Of a DNA stretch of 64,000 bases, positions 27,401 to 36,727 are shown in pieces (within the stretch, counting starts at the first letter, position 1; the number at the start of each line of letters is the position of its first letter). Both the position numbers and the translations under genes were made by a program. The stretch comes from Paenibacillaceae bacterium (GTDB lineage: Bacteria; Bacillota; Bacilli; Paenibacillales; Paenibacillaceae). The stretch is taken from contig REGQ01000003.1 of the NCBI GenBank assembly GCA_004134985.1, positions 81,796-145,795 of the forward strand, in the 5' to 3' direction. Under the pieces are notes generated by a model. That model was given only the letters and a program-made list of their open reading frames with translations. It had not been told where the DNA came from and did no database searches.

Positions 27401-28855
27401 TTAGTCCACCCACTGGCGAACCGCTTGTTCAAACGCCTCTTCATAAATTGTGATAACTGCCTTCTGCCGCAATAAGGATAAATAGTTCAAGTAGCGCGCC
27501 TGCCGCAGCTCGTGCAGCCGCTTCTCCTCTTGCTGCGCTGATTCCCCCATTCGGTTAGAAGCCAGCTCCAGCTCAATAATCTTTACAATCGTGAATTGGC
27601 CCAGCGTTCCTTCGTCCAATACAGGACTGATATCGCCCGCCTGCAAATGCCCTTGCGCCAGCATGGAGGTCAACCATCCATACAGTGCTGGCTGCGACTT
27701 GAAAAAGTGGCGCGCGGTTGCTTCATCGAACTGCATCTCCTGCAGTTCGGCTGCGGGTCGCTGCACGATTGCCGCCGATCCCCCCTTTATTCGTTCCTCC
27801 AGTTCAGCAATGGCTTCCACTGGATCAGTCCCGCCTCTCACCTCCTCTCGCAGGAAATCCATCCATACGCGTGCCTCATCTTTTTGCTCCGCTTCCGTCT
27901 GTCCTGTCCCCTTCTTCCTTGCCTCCACCGGGCTGACTGCCGTATCCTTGACTTCCTGCTGCTTGACCTTCTGCATCACGATGTCGGCTGCTGCTTCTTC
28001 CTGCTGCCGATAGGGAACGGCAATTGCGTGCATAAGCAGCTTTATGCCGCTGTCCAGTGGCGCGGTCGCTGACGAGTCCGCCTTTTCATCCATGGTCGCT
28101 TCAGTTCCGGACGTCTCCATCTTGAATGATTCAGGGGTGACCATTCCAGCCGTGGACGCTCCAGGCTCTTCAGACGATTGCGCCCCCGACACTTCAGGCT
28201 CGTCACGCCAATGCCCTCCTTCATCAGCAGACGATCCTTGCGCATCAAGCAGCCCATCATCCTCCAGCAGTCGCTGCAGATCGATTCTTAACTTGCTGAC
28301 ATAGTACGGAATAAACGCTGCTTCATCCATTTGCACCGGGCCGTAGACCGGCTCGCCTGCCTTGACTGCCCTGCTTCTGCGCTCATTCTCCAGTGCCAGT
28401 TCATCCATAAGAGACGAGTAAGTAATCGCTTTCAACAATCCGTATTCCTTGGCTAGCGCCAGTTCCAGCTTGAGATCCATCACGCTCTCCAGCGCTTGGT
28501 CAAGCAGCGCCTGCAACGGTGTCTCCCCGCTTGCTCCGACAGGCGTATCCCAAAAAGCGTCATGATAGGCTCCTTCGGAAAGCTGAAGAAATTCCTCCAC
28601 CACCATTGCTCTCTGCAAGTTCAACCCATATTGCAGCTCCTCGGATGTAATGAACAGCCCATTGACTGCAGCTACATTCAAACTGTGCTCCAACTGCGCA
28701 GACACGGGGTCGCCTTCCCGGCTGCTGCGCCCGTCTGCAGCAGATAAGGAAACGAGCAGGCAGATGAGCAGCAATGTGCTGGCTAGAACAATAACGCTGA
28801 CGGTCGCTTTTTTCTGTATGCCGGATTTCCTGTCCATCACTTCACCCGCATTCAT
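27401..28855 (-). CDS. Membrane-anchored SurA/PrsA-like protein of unknown function
   Basis: 484 residues. One N-terminal membrane helix (about residues 18-40) is followed by an extracytoplasmic region whose start, LNVAAVNGLFITSEELQYGL, resembles the SurA/PrsA N-terminal chaperone domain. A Ser/Glu/Ala-rich disordered stretch lies near 205-290, then a helical C-terminal part (ATARHFFKSQPALYGWLTSM and following), also SurA-like. No parvulin isomerase domain is visible between the halves. It sits between the binding-protein gene and the beta-helix gene, so it may help fold the secreted enzyme outside the membrane. That role is inferred from fold resemblance and position. SD quality at the chosen ATG was not decisive; an internal ATG 6 codons later is possible. 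Confidence 0.55.
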   Translation of the reverse strand: MNAGEVMDRKSGIQKKATVSVIVLASTLLLICLLVSLSAADGRSSREGDPVSAQLEHSLNVAAVNGLFITSEELQYGLNLQRAMVVEEFLQLSEGAYHDAFWDTPVGASGETPLQALLDQALESVMDLKLELALAKEYGLLKAITYSSLMDELALENERRSRAVKAGEPVYGPVQMDEAAFIPYYVSKLRIDLQRLLEDDGLLDAQGSSADEGGHWRDEPEVSGAQSSEEPGASTAGMVTPESFKMETSGTEATMDEKADSSATAPLDSGIKLLMHAIAVPYRQQEEAAADIVMQKVKQQEVKDTAVSPVEARKKGTGQTEAEQKDEARVWMDFLREEVRGGTDPVEAIAELEERIKGGSAAIVQRPAAELQEMQFDEATARHFFKSQPALYGWLTSMLAQGHLQAGDISPVLDEGTLGQFTIVKIIELELASNRMGESAQQEEKRLHELRQARYLNYLSLLRQKAVITIYEEAFEQAVRQWVD

Positions 28856-28856
28856 G

Positions 28857-28896
28857 CATGACCCGGACAGCCGGACAGCGGCTAGCCCAGGTCATG
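28857..28896 (-). promoter_or_regulatory. Intercistronic hairpin after the cluster B binding-protein gene
   Basis: CATGACC (28857-28863) pairs with GGTCATG (28890-28896), and AGCCG/CGGCT forms an inner stem. No T-run follows. Such hairpins after binding-protein genes often protect the upstream mRNA and lower expression of the genes after them. Confidence 0.5.
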
Positions 28897-28903
28897 GGAT
28901 TGA

Positions 28904-30679
28904 TTATTTCGTACTGTTGTACCATTCGTTGGCTTCTTCCGTCATCTGTGCGCCCCCGATGTTGAGCCATTCCTTAACAAACGTCTCGAACTGCTCCAAG
29001 GACTGCTTGCCATAGATCATCCCAACAAACGCTTCGCCCTCCAGCTTGGTCAGAATACCGCCCTTCGATTGCATCGTTGGGGTACTGGCCCCGTTGAACT
29101 CATGCGGAACATAAACGCCCTGCTCCCAGCCTTCGACAACCAACTCGGCTGCCTTCAGCGTTTTTGGATTGCCAAGCGCTGCTTTTTCCTCATCTGTGAG
29201 GTTGCCTTCGCGCAGCATTTTCGCCTGACCTGCAACTTTATACATTGACATGAACGGATCGCGCGGTTCGAATAGGAAGTACTTGACGATCCCCACCCGG
29301 CCACCCGGTATGTCTTCTTCCTGCTTGGATACATTGCCGTCTTCTTTGACTACATATTCGTATCCCTCAGCCCAGCCGTGTTCAAATTCGCTACCTGCTT
29401 CCGCGTTAACGCCGGTAAACAACCGGTTCAGGTACAGGAACAACGCATCAACATGCTCAAAATTATCCCGCACCAGCATTGCTCCTCTAAGGAACGTAGT
29501 GTCGCGCGCCGCCGCCTTGCCGTTCAGCGAAGGGATCGGATACGGATTCATCGTAGCGCCTGGCACGTTGGTCTCAAGATCGGGGATCGGCCAGCCGCCC
29601 ATCCAGTAAGGACCGACGACAGCTCCGATACGTCCCTGTCCGATCAGCTCGGCCAGCTTGTTCTCGTCATGCAGTCCAGCTTCCTTGGAGATATAGCCTT
29701 TGTCATACCAGTCACGCATTCTTGCCAGCCCTTCCTTGACGGCCGGCAATGTCGAGCCGTGCACAATCTTGCCGGACGTCTCGTCAAGCAACCATTGATA
29801 TGGCAAAGTGCCGGACGGCCCGAATACCCAAGTACTCTCACCAAGCCAGCCTGCCAGCGGATTGGGGTGTCCACCGCCGGAGCCGAGGCTGACGCCAAGC
29901 GGAATAATATTTTTTTGACCGCCTGGCTTGCTGTCGAGCAGCGCCTGCATGAAGGTTTCCAGTTCCTCAAATGTCTTCGGCGCTTCCATATTCAGCTCGT
30001 CTAGCCAATCCTGGCGCACCCACATGATCGCATTGTCGTTGCCGGCATTGGCAAAGTTCGGAAGTCCCATCCGCTTGCCGTCAACTGTCACCTGACTCCA
30101 CATCAGTGGATGCGAGCTGTAAATCGCTTTCATTTTGTCGGAGGCATATTTCTCAAAATCTGCTGTGATATCTTTATACAGCCCCGACTGTATCAGCTCA
30201 TTCATCAGTCCGATATCCTGAGTCGTCAGCACATCGGGCAGTTTCTCCTTGGCCGTGAGCATGAGCCGGATTTTCGTGCCGAACTGATCGCCGGGCACTT
30301 GCCACAGGTGATCAATCTTGACGCCGAGCTCCTCCAGTGCCCACTGGGTATGAACATTGTCCTCCAGCGTTTCGCTGTTTTTGAATTTGAATGAGGAATC
30401 CGTCGCCTTCACCGTCGTGATCGTCACAGGAGATTCGAACTTGTAGGTTCCCTGCTTGATGGCTGTCAACACTTCATCCTCGGCTCCGGACGGATCGCCT
30501 TCCGCCTCCTCCGTTTCGTTCTCGCCTGCTGCGCTGACTTCAGCCGCTTCTTCCGTCTTCTGAATTGCCGTACTTTCCTGCCCGCTATTCCTGTTCTCTT
30601 TCTGTGAACAAGCGCTGACGATCGTCAGCAGCAGCATCGCCGCCAGCAGCAGCGGGATTAGCCTTATACTCTTTTTCAT
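28904..30679 (-). CDS. Extracellular solute-binding lipoprotein (cluster B ABC importer)
   Basis: About 591 residues. The lipoprotein signal MKKSIRLIPLLLAAMLLLTI ends at the lipobox VSAC (Cys24), followed by a Glu/Ser/Ala-rich linker. The body is a type-1 solute-binding protein of LplA/YtcQ size (ITTVKATDSSFKFKNSETLE, LPDVLTTQDIGLMNELIQSG, MWVRQDWLDELNMEAPKTFE). It would sit on the outer face of the membrane and hand an oligosaccharide to the permeases coded at 34403-36298. The ATG at 30679 has GGGAGG upstream; the longer frame to 30727 would add a charged stretch before the signal. An inverted repeat GGTTCGC/GCGAACC (30699-30705, 30731-30737) lies in its upstream region. Confidence 0.92.
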   Translation of the reverse strand: MKKSIRLIPLLLAAMLLLTIVSACSQKENRNSGQESTAIQKTEEAAEVSAAGENETEEAEGDPSGAEDEVLTAIKQGTYKFESPVTITTVKATDSSFKFKNSETLEDNVHTQWALEELGVKIDHLWQVPGDQFGTKIRLMLTAKEKLPDVLTTQDIGLMNELIQSGLYKDITADFEKYASDKMKAIYSSHPLMWSQVTVDGKRMGLPNFANAGNDNAIMWVRQDWLDELNMEAPKTFEELETFMQALLDSKPGGQKNIIPLGVSLGSGGGHPNPLAGWLGESTWVFGPSGTLPYQWLLDETSGKIVHGSTLPAVKEGLARMRDWYDKGYISKEAGLHDENKLAELIGQGRIGAVVGPYWMGGWPIPDLETNVPGATMNPYPIPSLNGKAAARDTTFLRGAMLVRDNFEHVDALFLYLNRLFTGVNAEAGSEFEHGWAEGYEYVVKEDGNVSKQEEDIPGGRVGIVKYFLFEPRDPFMSMYKVAGQAKMLREGNLTDEEKAALGNPKTLKAAELVVEGWEQGVYVPHEFNGASTPTMQSKGGILTKLEGEAFVGMIYGKQSLEQFETFVKEWLNIGGAQMTEEANEWYNSTK

Positions 30680-30794
30680 TGCACAACCTCCCTTAGTTGG
30701 TTCGCTTGCAAGTTCATCATAGTACAACAGGCGAACCGCAGATAAGAGATAAAGATTTAAGGTGAACAGACAATTTATTAAGATTTGATCGGTT

Positions 30795-32471
30795 TCATGA
30801 ATGGGAAACCAGCCGTTCCCGGTACTCCTGCGGTGTCATTCCGTAATACGACTTGAACAGCTTGGTGAAATACGGCGGATTCTGAAAGCCCAGTCTGCCC
30901 GCCAATGCATAAATTTTAATGTCGCTGCTCTTGAGCAGGGTCACCGCCTTCTCCATCCGGAACCGCATAATATAATCACTCAGATTTTCACTGGCCTCCT
31001 GCTTGTACAGCGCCGACAGATAAACGGGATGAAGCCCCACATGATCCGCGATCGTCTGCAGTGATACATCGCGCTCGATGTTGGCCTCCACAAAACGATG
31101 GATGCCGCCTAGCAATTGCTTGCGTTGATCCATAGGTTCGCTCGCGCCGCTTGCTTCCATGGCGGCCACTATCCGCCCGGCCCAGGCCATCACTGACTCA
31201 GGCGAGCGGTACCGCTGCCCATGTCGGTCTTCCGACGACGACGCCCCCGTCAGTTCAAGCAGTGTTTTGCCCTGCTGATGAGCGATGCAAAGAAATGCGT
31301 TCAACAACGTGAAATACAGCTCCATCAGATGCTCTTCCGCATCCAGCTGCTTCTCCCGCATCTCGGTGGCGATCTCTTGCAGCTTTTCCTTCACCTCTTG
31401 CCAGCGTCCCGCTTCCAGAAGCTGCTGCACATTGGGTGGCGCATACAGGCTCGTCCAAGACTTGGCCATTTGCTGCGCATCCCCTGCAAACATGAGAAGC
31501 TCCCGGCGGCTGCGTGGAATTTTACGGCATTCATTCAGCAGCTTCAGGTAATGTTCAGACAATGCATCCGGGAACATGAACGGACTGCTGAGCACAATGG
31601 ACAGCTGACCCTTCAACAGAGCAGTCACCTTTATTTGCAGTGCCTGCGCCGCTTTATACAGCCTCTCCTGCTCGCTTTCACTTGAGTGATTCAAGCTTGC
31701 CGCTGGCGCTTCAAGCTGCCGGTGATGATCGGTATTCTCCACCTCAGCCAGCCCTTTGTCCTGCAGCAGCAGGCACAGATACCCCGAATCATCCTGGCCA
31801 TGCCAGATGCGGTACTGCTGGCCCAACAGCTCGGAGGCGATGTTCAGCACAGCGTAGGCAAACAGCTGCAGACTGCCCTCACCCGCTATGCCGAACCCCT
31901 GGTCGATCCGAAGCATGACAAGCCAGCAGCTGCTGCCCTGCCGGAATGGAATATCATATTCCTCAAGTCGGGCTGCGAGTGAATCGCGAGTTTGAGGCTG
32001 CCCCGACAATAGTTCGCCCAGCAAGTTCGAGCGGAGCAGCGGCAGGTGGCTGCGCAGTGTCTGCCGGGCGCGATCCTGCGAACTGCTACGCTCCCATTGC
32101 TCCCGCAATCCCTGCCCTACTCTGGACACCTCTCCCAATAGCTCCTCATCGGTGATCGGTTTCAGCAGATAGCTCACCGTGCCATATTGAATGGCTTTTC
32201 TGGCAAATTCAAATTCCCCGTATCCCGACAGCAGCAGACAGCGGATGTCCGGATAGTGCAGGCTAATATGCTGGCATAATGCCAATCCATCCATACCCGG
32301 CATGCGGATATCAGTCACTACAATATCAATCGGCTGCCGCTCCAGCAGCGCCACCGCCTCTGTACCGGAACCTGCCGTATGCACATTTGCAACACCGATC
32401 GTTCCCCAGTCATTGCTGGCCATGCTTTTTAAAATAACCGGTTCATCATCCACTAACAGCAATTGCAGCAT
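30795..32471 (-). CDS. Response regulator with AraC-type DNA-binding domain, YesN family (cluster B)
   Basis: 558 residues. The receiver domain (1-120) has the acidic pair in LLVDDEPV, phospho-acceptor Asp54 in IVVTDIRMPG and the Lys in YLLKPIT. A middle region of about 320 residues is followed by two helix-turn-helix units at about 455-555 (SLQTIADHVGLHPVYLSALY and IYALAGRLGFQNPPYFTKLF). The ATG at 32471 has GGAGG upstream and overlaps the kinase gene's end by 26 bases, so the pair is translationally coupled. It should control the importer genes that flank it on both sides. Confidence 0.93.
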   Translation of the reverse strand: MLQLLLVDDEPVILKSMASNDWGTIGVANVHTAGSGTEAVALLERQPIDIVVTDIRMPGMDGLALCQHISLHYPDIRCLLLSGYGEFEFARKAIQYGTVSYLLKPITDEELLGEVSRVGQGLREQWERSSSQDRARQTLRSHLPLLRSNLLGELLSGQPQTRDSLAARLEEYDIPFRQGSSCWLVMLRIDQGFGIAGEGSLQLFAYAVLNIASELLGQQYRIWHGQDDSGYLCLLLQDKGLAEVENTDHHRQLEAPAASLNHSSESEQERLYKAAQALQIKVTALLKGQLSIVLSSPFMFPDALSEHYLKLLNECRKIPRSRRELLMFAGDAQQMAKSWTSLYAPPNVQQLLEAGRWQEVKEKLQEIATEMREKQLDAEEHLMELYFTLLNAFLCIAHQQGKTLLELTGASSSEDRHGQRYRSPESVMAWAGRIVAAMEASGASEPMDQRKQLLGGIHRFVEANIERDVSLQTIADHVGLHPVYLSALYKQEASENLSDYIMRFRMEKAVTLLKSSDIKIYALAGRLGFQNPPYFTKLFKSYYGMTPQEYRERLVSHS

Positions 32472-34284
32472 GGTGCTCGCCTCCTTCAATGTCTTGTTTG
32501 TCAAGTTGGTTGCCCATTTCCTGCTCCGCTGTTCCACCGCTGCCGGAAGGCCAGCGGACAGTCACACGCAGACCTGACAGCCGCTGTGATGGCGCCATGG
32601 TAAGCCCCGCCCCCTCTCCGTATCGGTGCAGCAGCCGCTGATTGACATTCCACAGTCCGCAGCCTCCCGACTCATTCAGCGGTGTATTCAAACGCTCCCT
32701 ATACTGCGCAATCTCTTTCTCGGTCATCCCCCTGCCGCTGTCTTCCACCGACAGCACAAGATCCTCGCCGTCCCGCTGACCCGAAATACAGATCATTCCG
32801 CCGCCTGCCACCGGCTCTACGCCATGCACAATCGCATTTTCCACTATCGGCTGAAGAATAAGCCGCAGCACATGCTCCTCCAACAGCGAATCATCCAGAT
32901 CAATTTCATAATCAAGCCGCTCCAGACGAAGGCAATAGATCGTCAGATAATGCGTAACCAGATCGATTTCCTCTCGCAGCAGAGGCAGTTGATTTTCGAC
33001 GCGGGTCGTATAGCGGTAATAGCTGCCGAGATGAAAAGCCATCTGTCTGATTGTCTCGGTTTGCCCGATTTTGGCGCATCCGGCAACAAACGACAGACAG
33101 TTATACAGAAAGTGAGGATTGATTTGGGACTGCAGCTGCTTCAGCGTAGCGAGCCGCGCACGGTCTCGCTCCTCATACACATCGCGGATCAGATGCTGGA
33201 TTTCCTCACCCATGTCGTTGAAGCGCACCATCATATAGTCAAATTCGTTATTAAAGCGCTTGCGGATCCGAAAGGAATAGTCCCCGATCTCAAACTTCTT
33301 CAACCCTCTGACAATCGCCGAAATCGGCTTTTGCACATGCATGTAGAGCAAATAGGTCGCGGCAATACCGAGGGCCACAACAAAGGCAAGGCTGATGTAG
33401 AACAAATTGCGGCTGGCAATGATCGGCTGATGCATGACGCGAAGCGGCACATAATCAACCAGATAAGCGTCCAGTCCCGCAATGCGCGCATAACTCAAAA
33501 ACGCCGACTGTCCGCCGATATCTACCTCCAGATGGCCAACTGTACGTTCCGGATGATCAACTTCTGACTGCAGGGCCGCGCCAATAGCTGCTCTCGCATC
33601 CGCGGTGACAGCAGGGTCCACATTCTTCCCTGTCCGGTCAATCCACTGCGTTCCCTCAGCCACAAGATACACATCTCCCGGATCGTCCAGTTTGTAATTG
33701 CGCAGCATTTGCCGCAGATTGTTCAGATCAAACCGGACCTCAAATACCGCATTGGCATGCTCCGGATGCTCCTTCGACAGAAACGGTTCCCATGTCAGCA
33801 TCTGGTAGTAGGCAGGGTCGCCGTTCCCATTCTTTTTCAGCTGCCAGACGCCGTTCTCCGAATTGCTGAGCAGTTCCGGATCATACGGCGTTTCCGGATT
33901 CGTCGTAATTCGGGTTCCGCTTTCGGGCAGATAAATTGACATTTCATTGCGCCAGTTGCCAGAGAGGCTTTGGAGCTGCAGCTTTTCCTTCACCTGGGTT
34001 TGATATTGCAGCGTATCGTAGTCTTTGCCCGTTAAAATGCTGATTTGCAGCTTCGCGATGGAAGAATCCTGTGTCAGCACACCAGATGTCAGCGCCAGCC
34101 GCTCCATATTCGACTCCATCTGCTCTCTGAGAAATGAAACTCTGCTTTCATTGTTCGCCGTAATTTGCGCATCAATCACTTCAATGCTGGATTGGCTGAA
34201 ATAGGTATAGAGCACGACGACGGACGACAGCAAAAAGAGTAAAATGCCGATCATCTTTACAAATATGGGCCGATGCCCCCGCAT
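32446..34284 (-). CDS. Sensor histidine kinase, YesM family (cluster B)
   Basis: 612 residues. A first transmembrane helix (about 8-28, VKMIGILLFLLSSVVVLYTY) and a second near 290-315 flank an extracytoplasmic sensor of about 260 residues. A HAMP linker (FEIGDYSFRIRKRFNNEFDY) leads to the phospho-acceptor His in QSQINPHFLYNCLSF (near residue 389). The ATPase part has the N-box PIVENAIVHGV and the G-box DSGRGM. Its ATG has AGGGAGG upstream and a good promoter at 34325-34353. The tail overlaps the response regulator gene. It probably senses the sugar handled by the cluster B importer, perhaps with the binding protein. Confidence 0.93.
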   Translation of the reverse strand: MRGHRPIFVKMIGILLFLLSSVVVLYTYFSQSSIEVIDAQITANNESRVSFLREQMESNMERLALTSGVLTQDSSIAKLQISILTGKDYDTLQYQTQVKEKLQLQSLSGNWRNEMSIYLPESGTRITTNPETPYDPELLSNSENGVWQLKKNGNGDPAYYQMLTWEPFLSKEHPEHANAVFEVRFDLNNLRQMLRNYKLDDPGDVYLVAEGTQWIDRTGKNVDPAVTADARAAIGAALQSEVDHPERTVGHLEVDIGGQSAFLSYARIAGLDAYLVDYVPLRVMHQPIIASRNLFYISLAFVVALGIAATYLLYMHVQKPISAIVRGLKKFEIGDYSFRIRKRFNNEFDYMMVRFNDMGEEIQHLIRDVYEERDRARLATLKQLQSQINPHFLYNCLSFVAGCAKIGQTETIRQMAFHLGSYYRYTTRVENQLPLLREEIDLVTHYLTIYCLRLERLDYEIDLDDSLLEEHVLRLILQPIVENAIVHGVEPVAGGGMICISGQRDGEDLVLSVEDSGRGMTEKEIAQYRERLNTPLNESGGCGLWNVNQRLLHRYGEGAGLTMAPSQRLSGLRVTVRWPSGSGGTAEQEMGNQLDKQDIEGGEHHAAIAVSG

Positions 34285-34324
34285 AATCCCGCCTCCCTTA
34301 ACAAAATAGCTGTCATCTTAAATA

Positions 34325-34353
34325 TCTATAACTATACAGGGTATTATTGTCAA
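34325..34353 (-). promoter_or_regulatory. Promoter of the cluster B kinase/regulator operon
   Basis: On the minus strand TTGACA (34348-34353) and TATAGA (34325-34330) are 17 bases apart, a strong sigma-A match. A weaker plus-strand promoter for the permeases (TTAAAT at 34318-34323, TATTAT at 34342-34347) overlaps it, so the two divergent promoters may compete. Confidence 0.65.
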
Positions 34354-34402
34354 CTTAAAATAAAATCGAGCCACACAGACGCTGTTCGAGGAGGAACCCG
34401 CC

Positions 34403-35383
34403 ATGAAAGAAATTACCGCCAACAATGCGGCAGCCCGCTCGGGCTCAGGCAAGCCAAAGTCAGCCAATGCCCCTCTAGGGGACCGCAAGCCGGGACGCGG
34501 CCCGCTACGCAAAACATGGCGGCTGCACTTGATGCTGCTGCCCGCCGTAATCGTGGCCATCGTCTTCAGCTATGCCCCCATGCCAGGCATCGTCATGGCT
34601 TTTCAAAACTTCAAGCCATGGCTTGGCATCGGCGGTTCGGAATGGGTCGGCCTGGACAATTTCCGGCTCATGTTCGCGATGCGCGATTCCCGCCAGGTCA
34701 TCTGGAATACACTGCTCATCTCGGCGCTCAAGATTGTATTCGGCCTGGTCATCCCCGTTACTTTTGCCATATTGCTCAATGAAATTCGCAATATGCTCGT
34801 GAAAAGATCGATACAGACCATGGTATATCTGCCACACTTTATGTCGTGGATTATTCTAGGGGGAATTTTGCTCGATTTGCTGTCGCTGGAAGGGATTGTG
34901 AACCGGTTGCTCGGCTGGCTTTCGATTGAGCCGATCATGTTTTTGGGGGACGGCACCTGGTTTCGCATTACCGTAATTGTCAGTGACATGTGGAAGGAAT
35001 TCGGCTTCTCCGCGATTGTATTCCTGGCTGCGCTCTCCGGTATCAATCCGACACTGTATGAGGCTGCGGAAATTGATGGAGCAAGCCGGTTGAAGCAGAC
35101 GATCCATGTGACGCTTCCCTCCATGCTGCCGATTATCGTCGTTGTCTTCACGCTGTCGCTAGGCAACATGCTTAATGCCAACTTTGACCAGATTTACAAT
35201 CTGATCAATGCGCTGGTGCTTGATAAAGGGGACATTATCGATACTTACGTGTACCGTTCATTCCAGGAAGGGCAGTACAGTCTGGCTACGACGGTAGGAT
35301 TGTTCAAATCGGTTGTCGGTTTCATTCTTATCGGGGGTGGTTACTATGTCGCTTATCGCTGGGCCAACTACCGTATTTTTTAA
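34403..35383 (+). CDS. Carbohydrate ABC importer permease, LplB-like (cluster B)
   Basis: 326 residues. A polar N-terminal tail of about 40 residues rich in Ala, Gly and Lys is followed by six membrane spans, beginning LHLMLLPAVIVAIVFSYAPM, with the coupling motif EAAEIDGASRLKQT. FQNFKPWLGIGGSEWVGLDN after the first span is a signature of LplB-type permeases. GAGGAGG lies about 7 bases before the ATG. It is transcribed away from the kinase/regulator operon and pairs with the LplC-type gene 33 bases later. No ATPase gene follows; an MsmX-type shared ATPase is implied. Confidence 0.92.
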   Translation: MKEITANNAAARSGSGKPKSANAPLGDRKPGRGPLRKTWRLHLMLLPAVIVAIVFSYAPMPGIVMAFQNFKPWLGIGGSEWVGLDNFRLMFAMRDSRQVIWNTLLISALKIVFGLVIPVTFAILLNEIRNMLVKRSIQTMVYLPHFMSWIILGGILLDLLSLEGIVNRLLGWLSIEPIMFLGDGTWFRITVIVSDMWKEFGFSAIVFLAALSGINPTLYEAAEIDGASRLKQTIHVTLPSMLPIIVVVFTLSLGNMLNANFDQIYNLINALVLDKGDIIDTYVYRSFQEGQYSLATTVGLFKSVVGFILIGGGYYVAYRWANYRIF

Positions 35384-35419
35384 AACCGCAACAAAACCGC
35401 TTCTGAACGGAGGATTATG

Positions 35420-36298
35420 ATGTATTACAAAAATCGGGGCTACAAATTGTTTTACGGCTGCAATATTGCCTTGCTGCTGCTAATCTCCATCCTCTGCATT
35501 CTGCCGATGATTCATATTTTTGCGGTATCGCTCAGTGGAAAGTCGGCGGCCGATGCCAATCTGGTTACACTGTTTCCGATGGATTTTACATTGGACGGAT
35601 ACAAACAGACGTTTGACAACCGCAATTTTCTCAACGCACTGCAAACTTCGGTGCTGCGCGCCATCGTCGGCACCCTGTCCGCCATGATGATTACGATCCT
35701 TGCCGCCTTTCCGCTCTCGCGAACCTCAACCGAGTTTAAGACGCGGAACCTGTATGTCTGGTTTTTCCTGATCATTATGATTTTCCATGCGGGGTTGGTG
35801 CCGACTTATATTTTGATTGAACGGCTGAATCTGATCAACTCGTTCTGGGTGTTCATTCTGCCGGGGCTGCTCAGTGTGTGGAATATGATTCTAATGATGA
35901 ATTTTTTTCGGGCGCTGCCGAAAGATCTTGACGAAGCAGCCATTATGGATGGGGCTACCTCGTTTGATATTCTGGCGCGGGTCTACCTGCCGATCTCGCT
36001 TCCGGCGATTGCCACCATCTCGCTATTTACACTGGTCGGGCATTGGAACAGCTGGTTTGACGGGATGCTGTACATGACCAACTCGGACAGATGGCCGTTG
36101 GCTACCTTGCTCCAATCCATTGTGGTCGTGCGTGATTTCAGCAAGACGGGCATTACACCTGAGGACTTGGAGCTGCTCTCCAACCGGAGCGTCAAGTCGG
36201 CGCAAATATTTATTGCGATGCTGCCGATTCTTGCGGTCTACCCGTTCCTGCAACGCTTCTTCGTGAAGGGGATTGTGCTTGGGGCGGTGAAGGAGTAG
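35420..36298 (+). CDS. Carbohydrate ABC importer permease, LplC-like (cluster B)
   Basis: 292 residues with six membrane spans and the coupling motif EAAIMDGATSFDILA. The start LFYGCNIALLLLISILCILP and the ending QRFFVKGIVLGAVKE are typical of LplC/YtcP-type permeases. Two consecutive ATGs occur at 35417 and 35420; the second is 6 bases from GGAGG and is preferred. With the LplB-type partner upstream it forms the pore for the lipoprotein at 28904-30679. A small hairpin CTGCTG/CAGCAG (36300-36316) follows the stop. Confidence 0.92.
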   Translation: MYYKNRGYKLFYGCNIALLLLISILCILPMIHIFAVSLSGKSAADANLVTLFPMDFTLDGYKQTFDNRNFLNALQTSVLRAIVGTLSAMMITILAAFPLSRTSTEFKTRNLYVWFFLIIMIFHAGLVPTYILIERLNLINSFWVFILPGLLSVWNMILMMNFFRALPKDLDEAAIMDGATSFDILARVYLPISLPAIATISLFTLVGHWNSWFDGMLYMTNSDRWPLATLLQSIVVVRDFSKTGITPEDLELLSNRSVKSAQIFIAMLPILAVYPFLQRFFVKGIVLGAVKE

Positions 36299-36365
36299 TC
36301 TGCTGCATTACAGCAGCCGTTCGGAAAATGCGGACGGCGTGCTGCGGATATGACGCAGAGCATGT

Positions 36366-36716
36366 TCATAGGTGAGACAAAATATTAATGAGCTTGCCAA
36401 ACGGGTCCCGGACATAGAAGCGCCGAACGCCCCAAGGCTCTTCGACAGGGCCGTATTCAGCCGGGAACCCTTCCCTTTCCATCGCGGACAGCGCTGCGTC
36501 CAGATCATCCACCTCAATAGACAGATCAGGTACCGATGTGCCTGACCCTCCTTGCGAGGCGATGCTGAGCTGGACAACGGCCTGCTCGCTGCTTGCATAG
36601 GTCGAGATCCAGCCATGGTTCATAACGATATCAAGGCCGAGCGCATGCTTGTAGAACCGCTCGGCCTGCTTAATGTCAGACGCCGCAATATTGGCAACAA
36701 TTCTTTTTACACGCAT
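36366..36716 (-). CDS. VOC-family (glyoxalase-like) protein
   Basis: 116 residues, one vicinal-oxygen-chelate domain made of two beta-alpha-beta-beta-beta units. Hallmarks are the opening VKRIVANIAASDIKQAERFY, the mid-domain VPDLSIEVDDLDAALSAMER and the ending WGVRRFYVRDPFGKLINIL. Members bind a divalent metal and act as glyoxalases, dioxygenases or antibiotic-binding proteins. The usual first metal ligand His is not seen near the start, so this may be a binding protein rather than an enzyme. GGGGGAG precedes the ATG. It follows the DUF2164 gene by 11 bases on the same strand. Confidence 0.85.
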   Translation of the reverse strand: MRVKRIVANIAASDIKQAERFYKHALGLDIVMNHGWISTYASSEQAVVQLSIASQGGSGTSVPDLSIEVDDLDAALSAMEREGFPAEYGPVEEPWGVRRFYVRDPFGKLINILSHL

Positions 36717-36727
36717 CTGCTCTCCCC

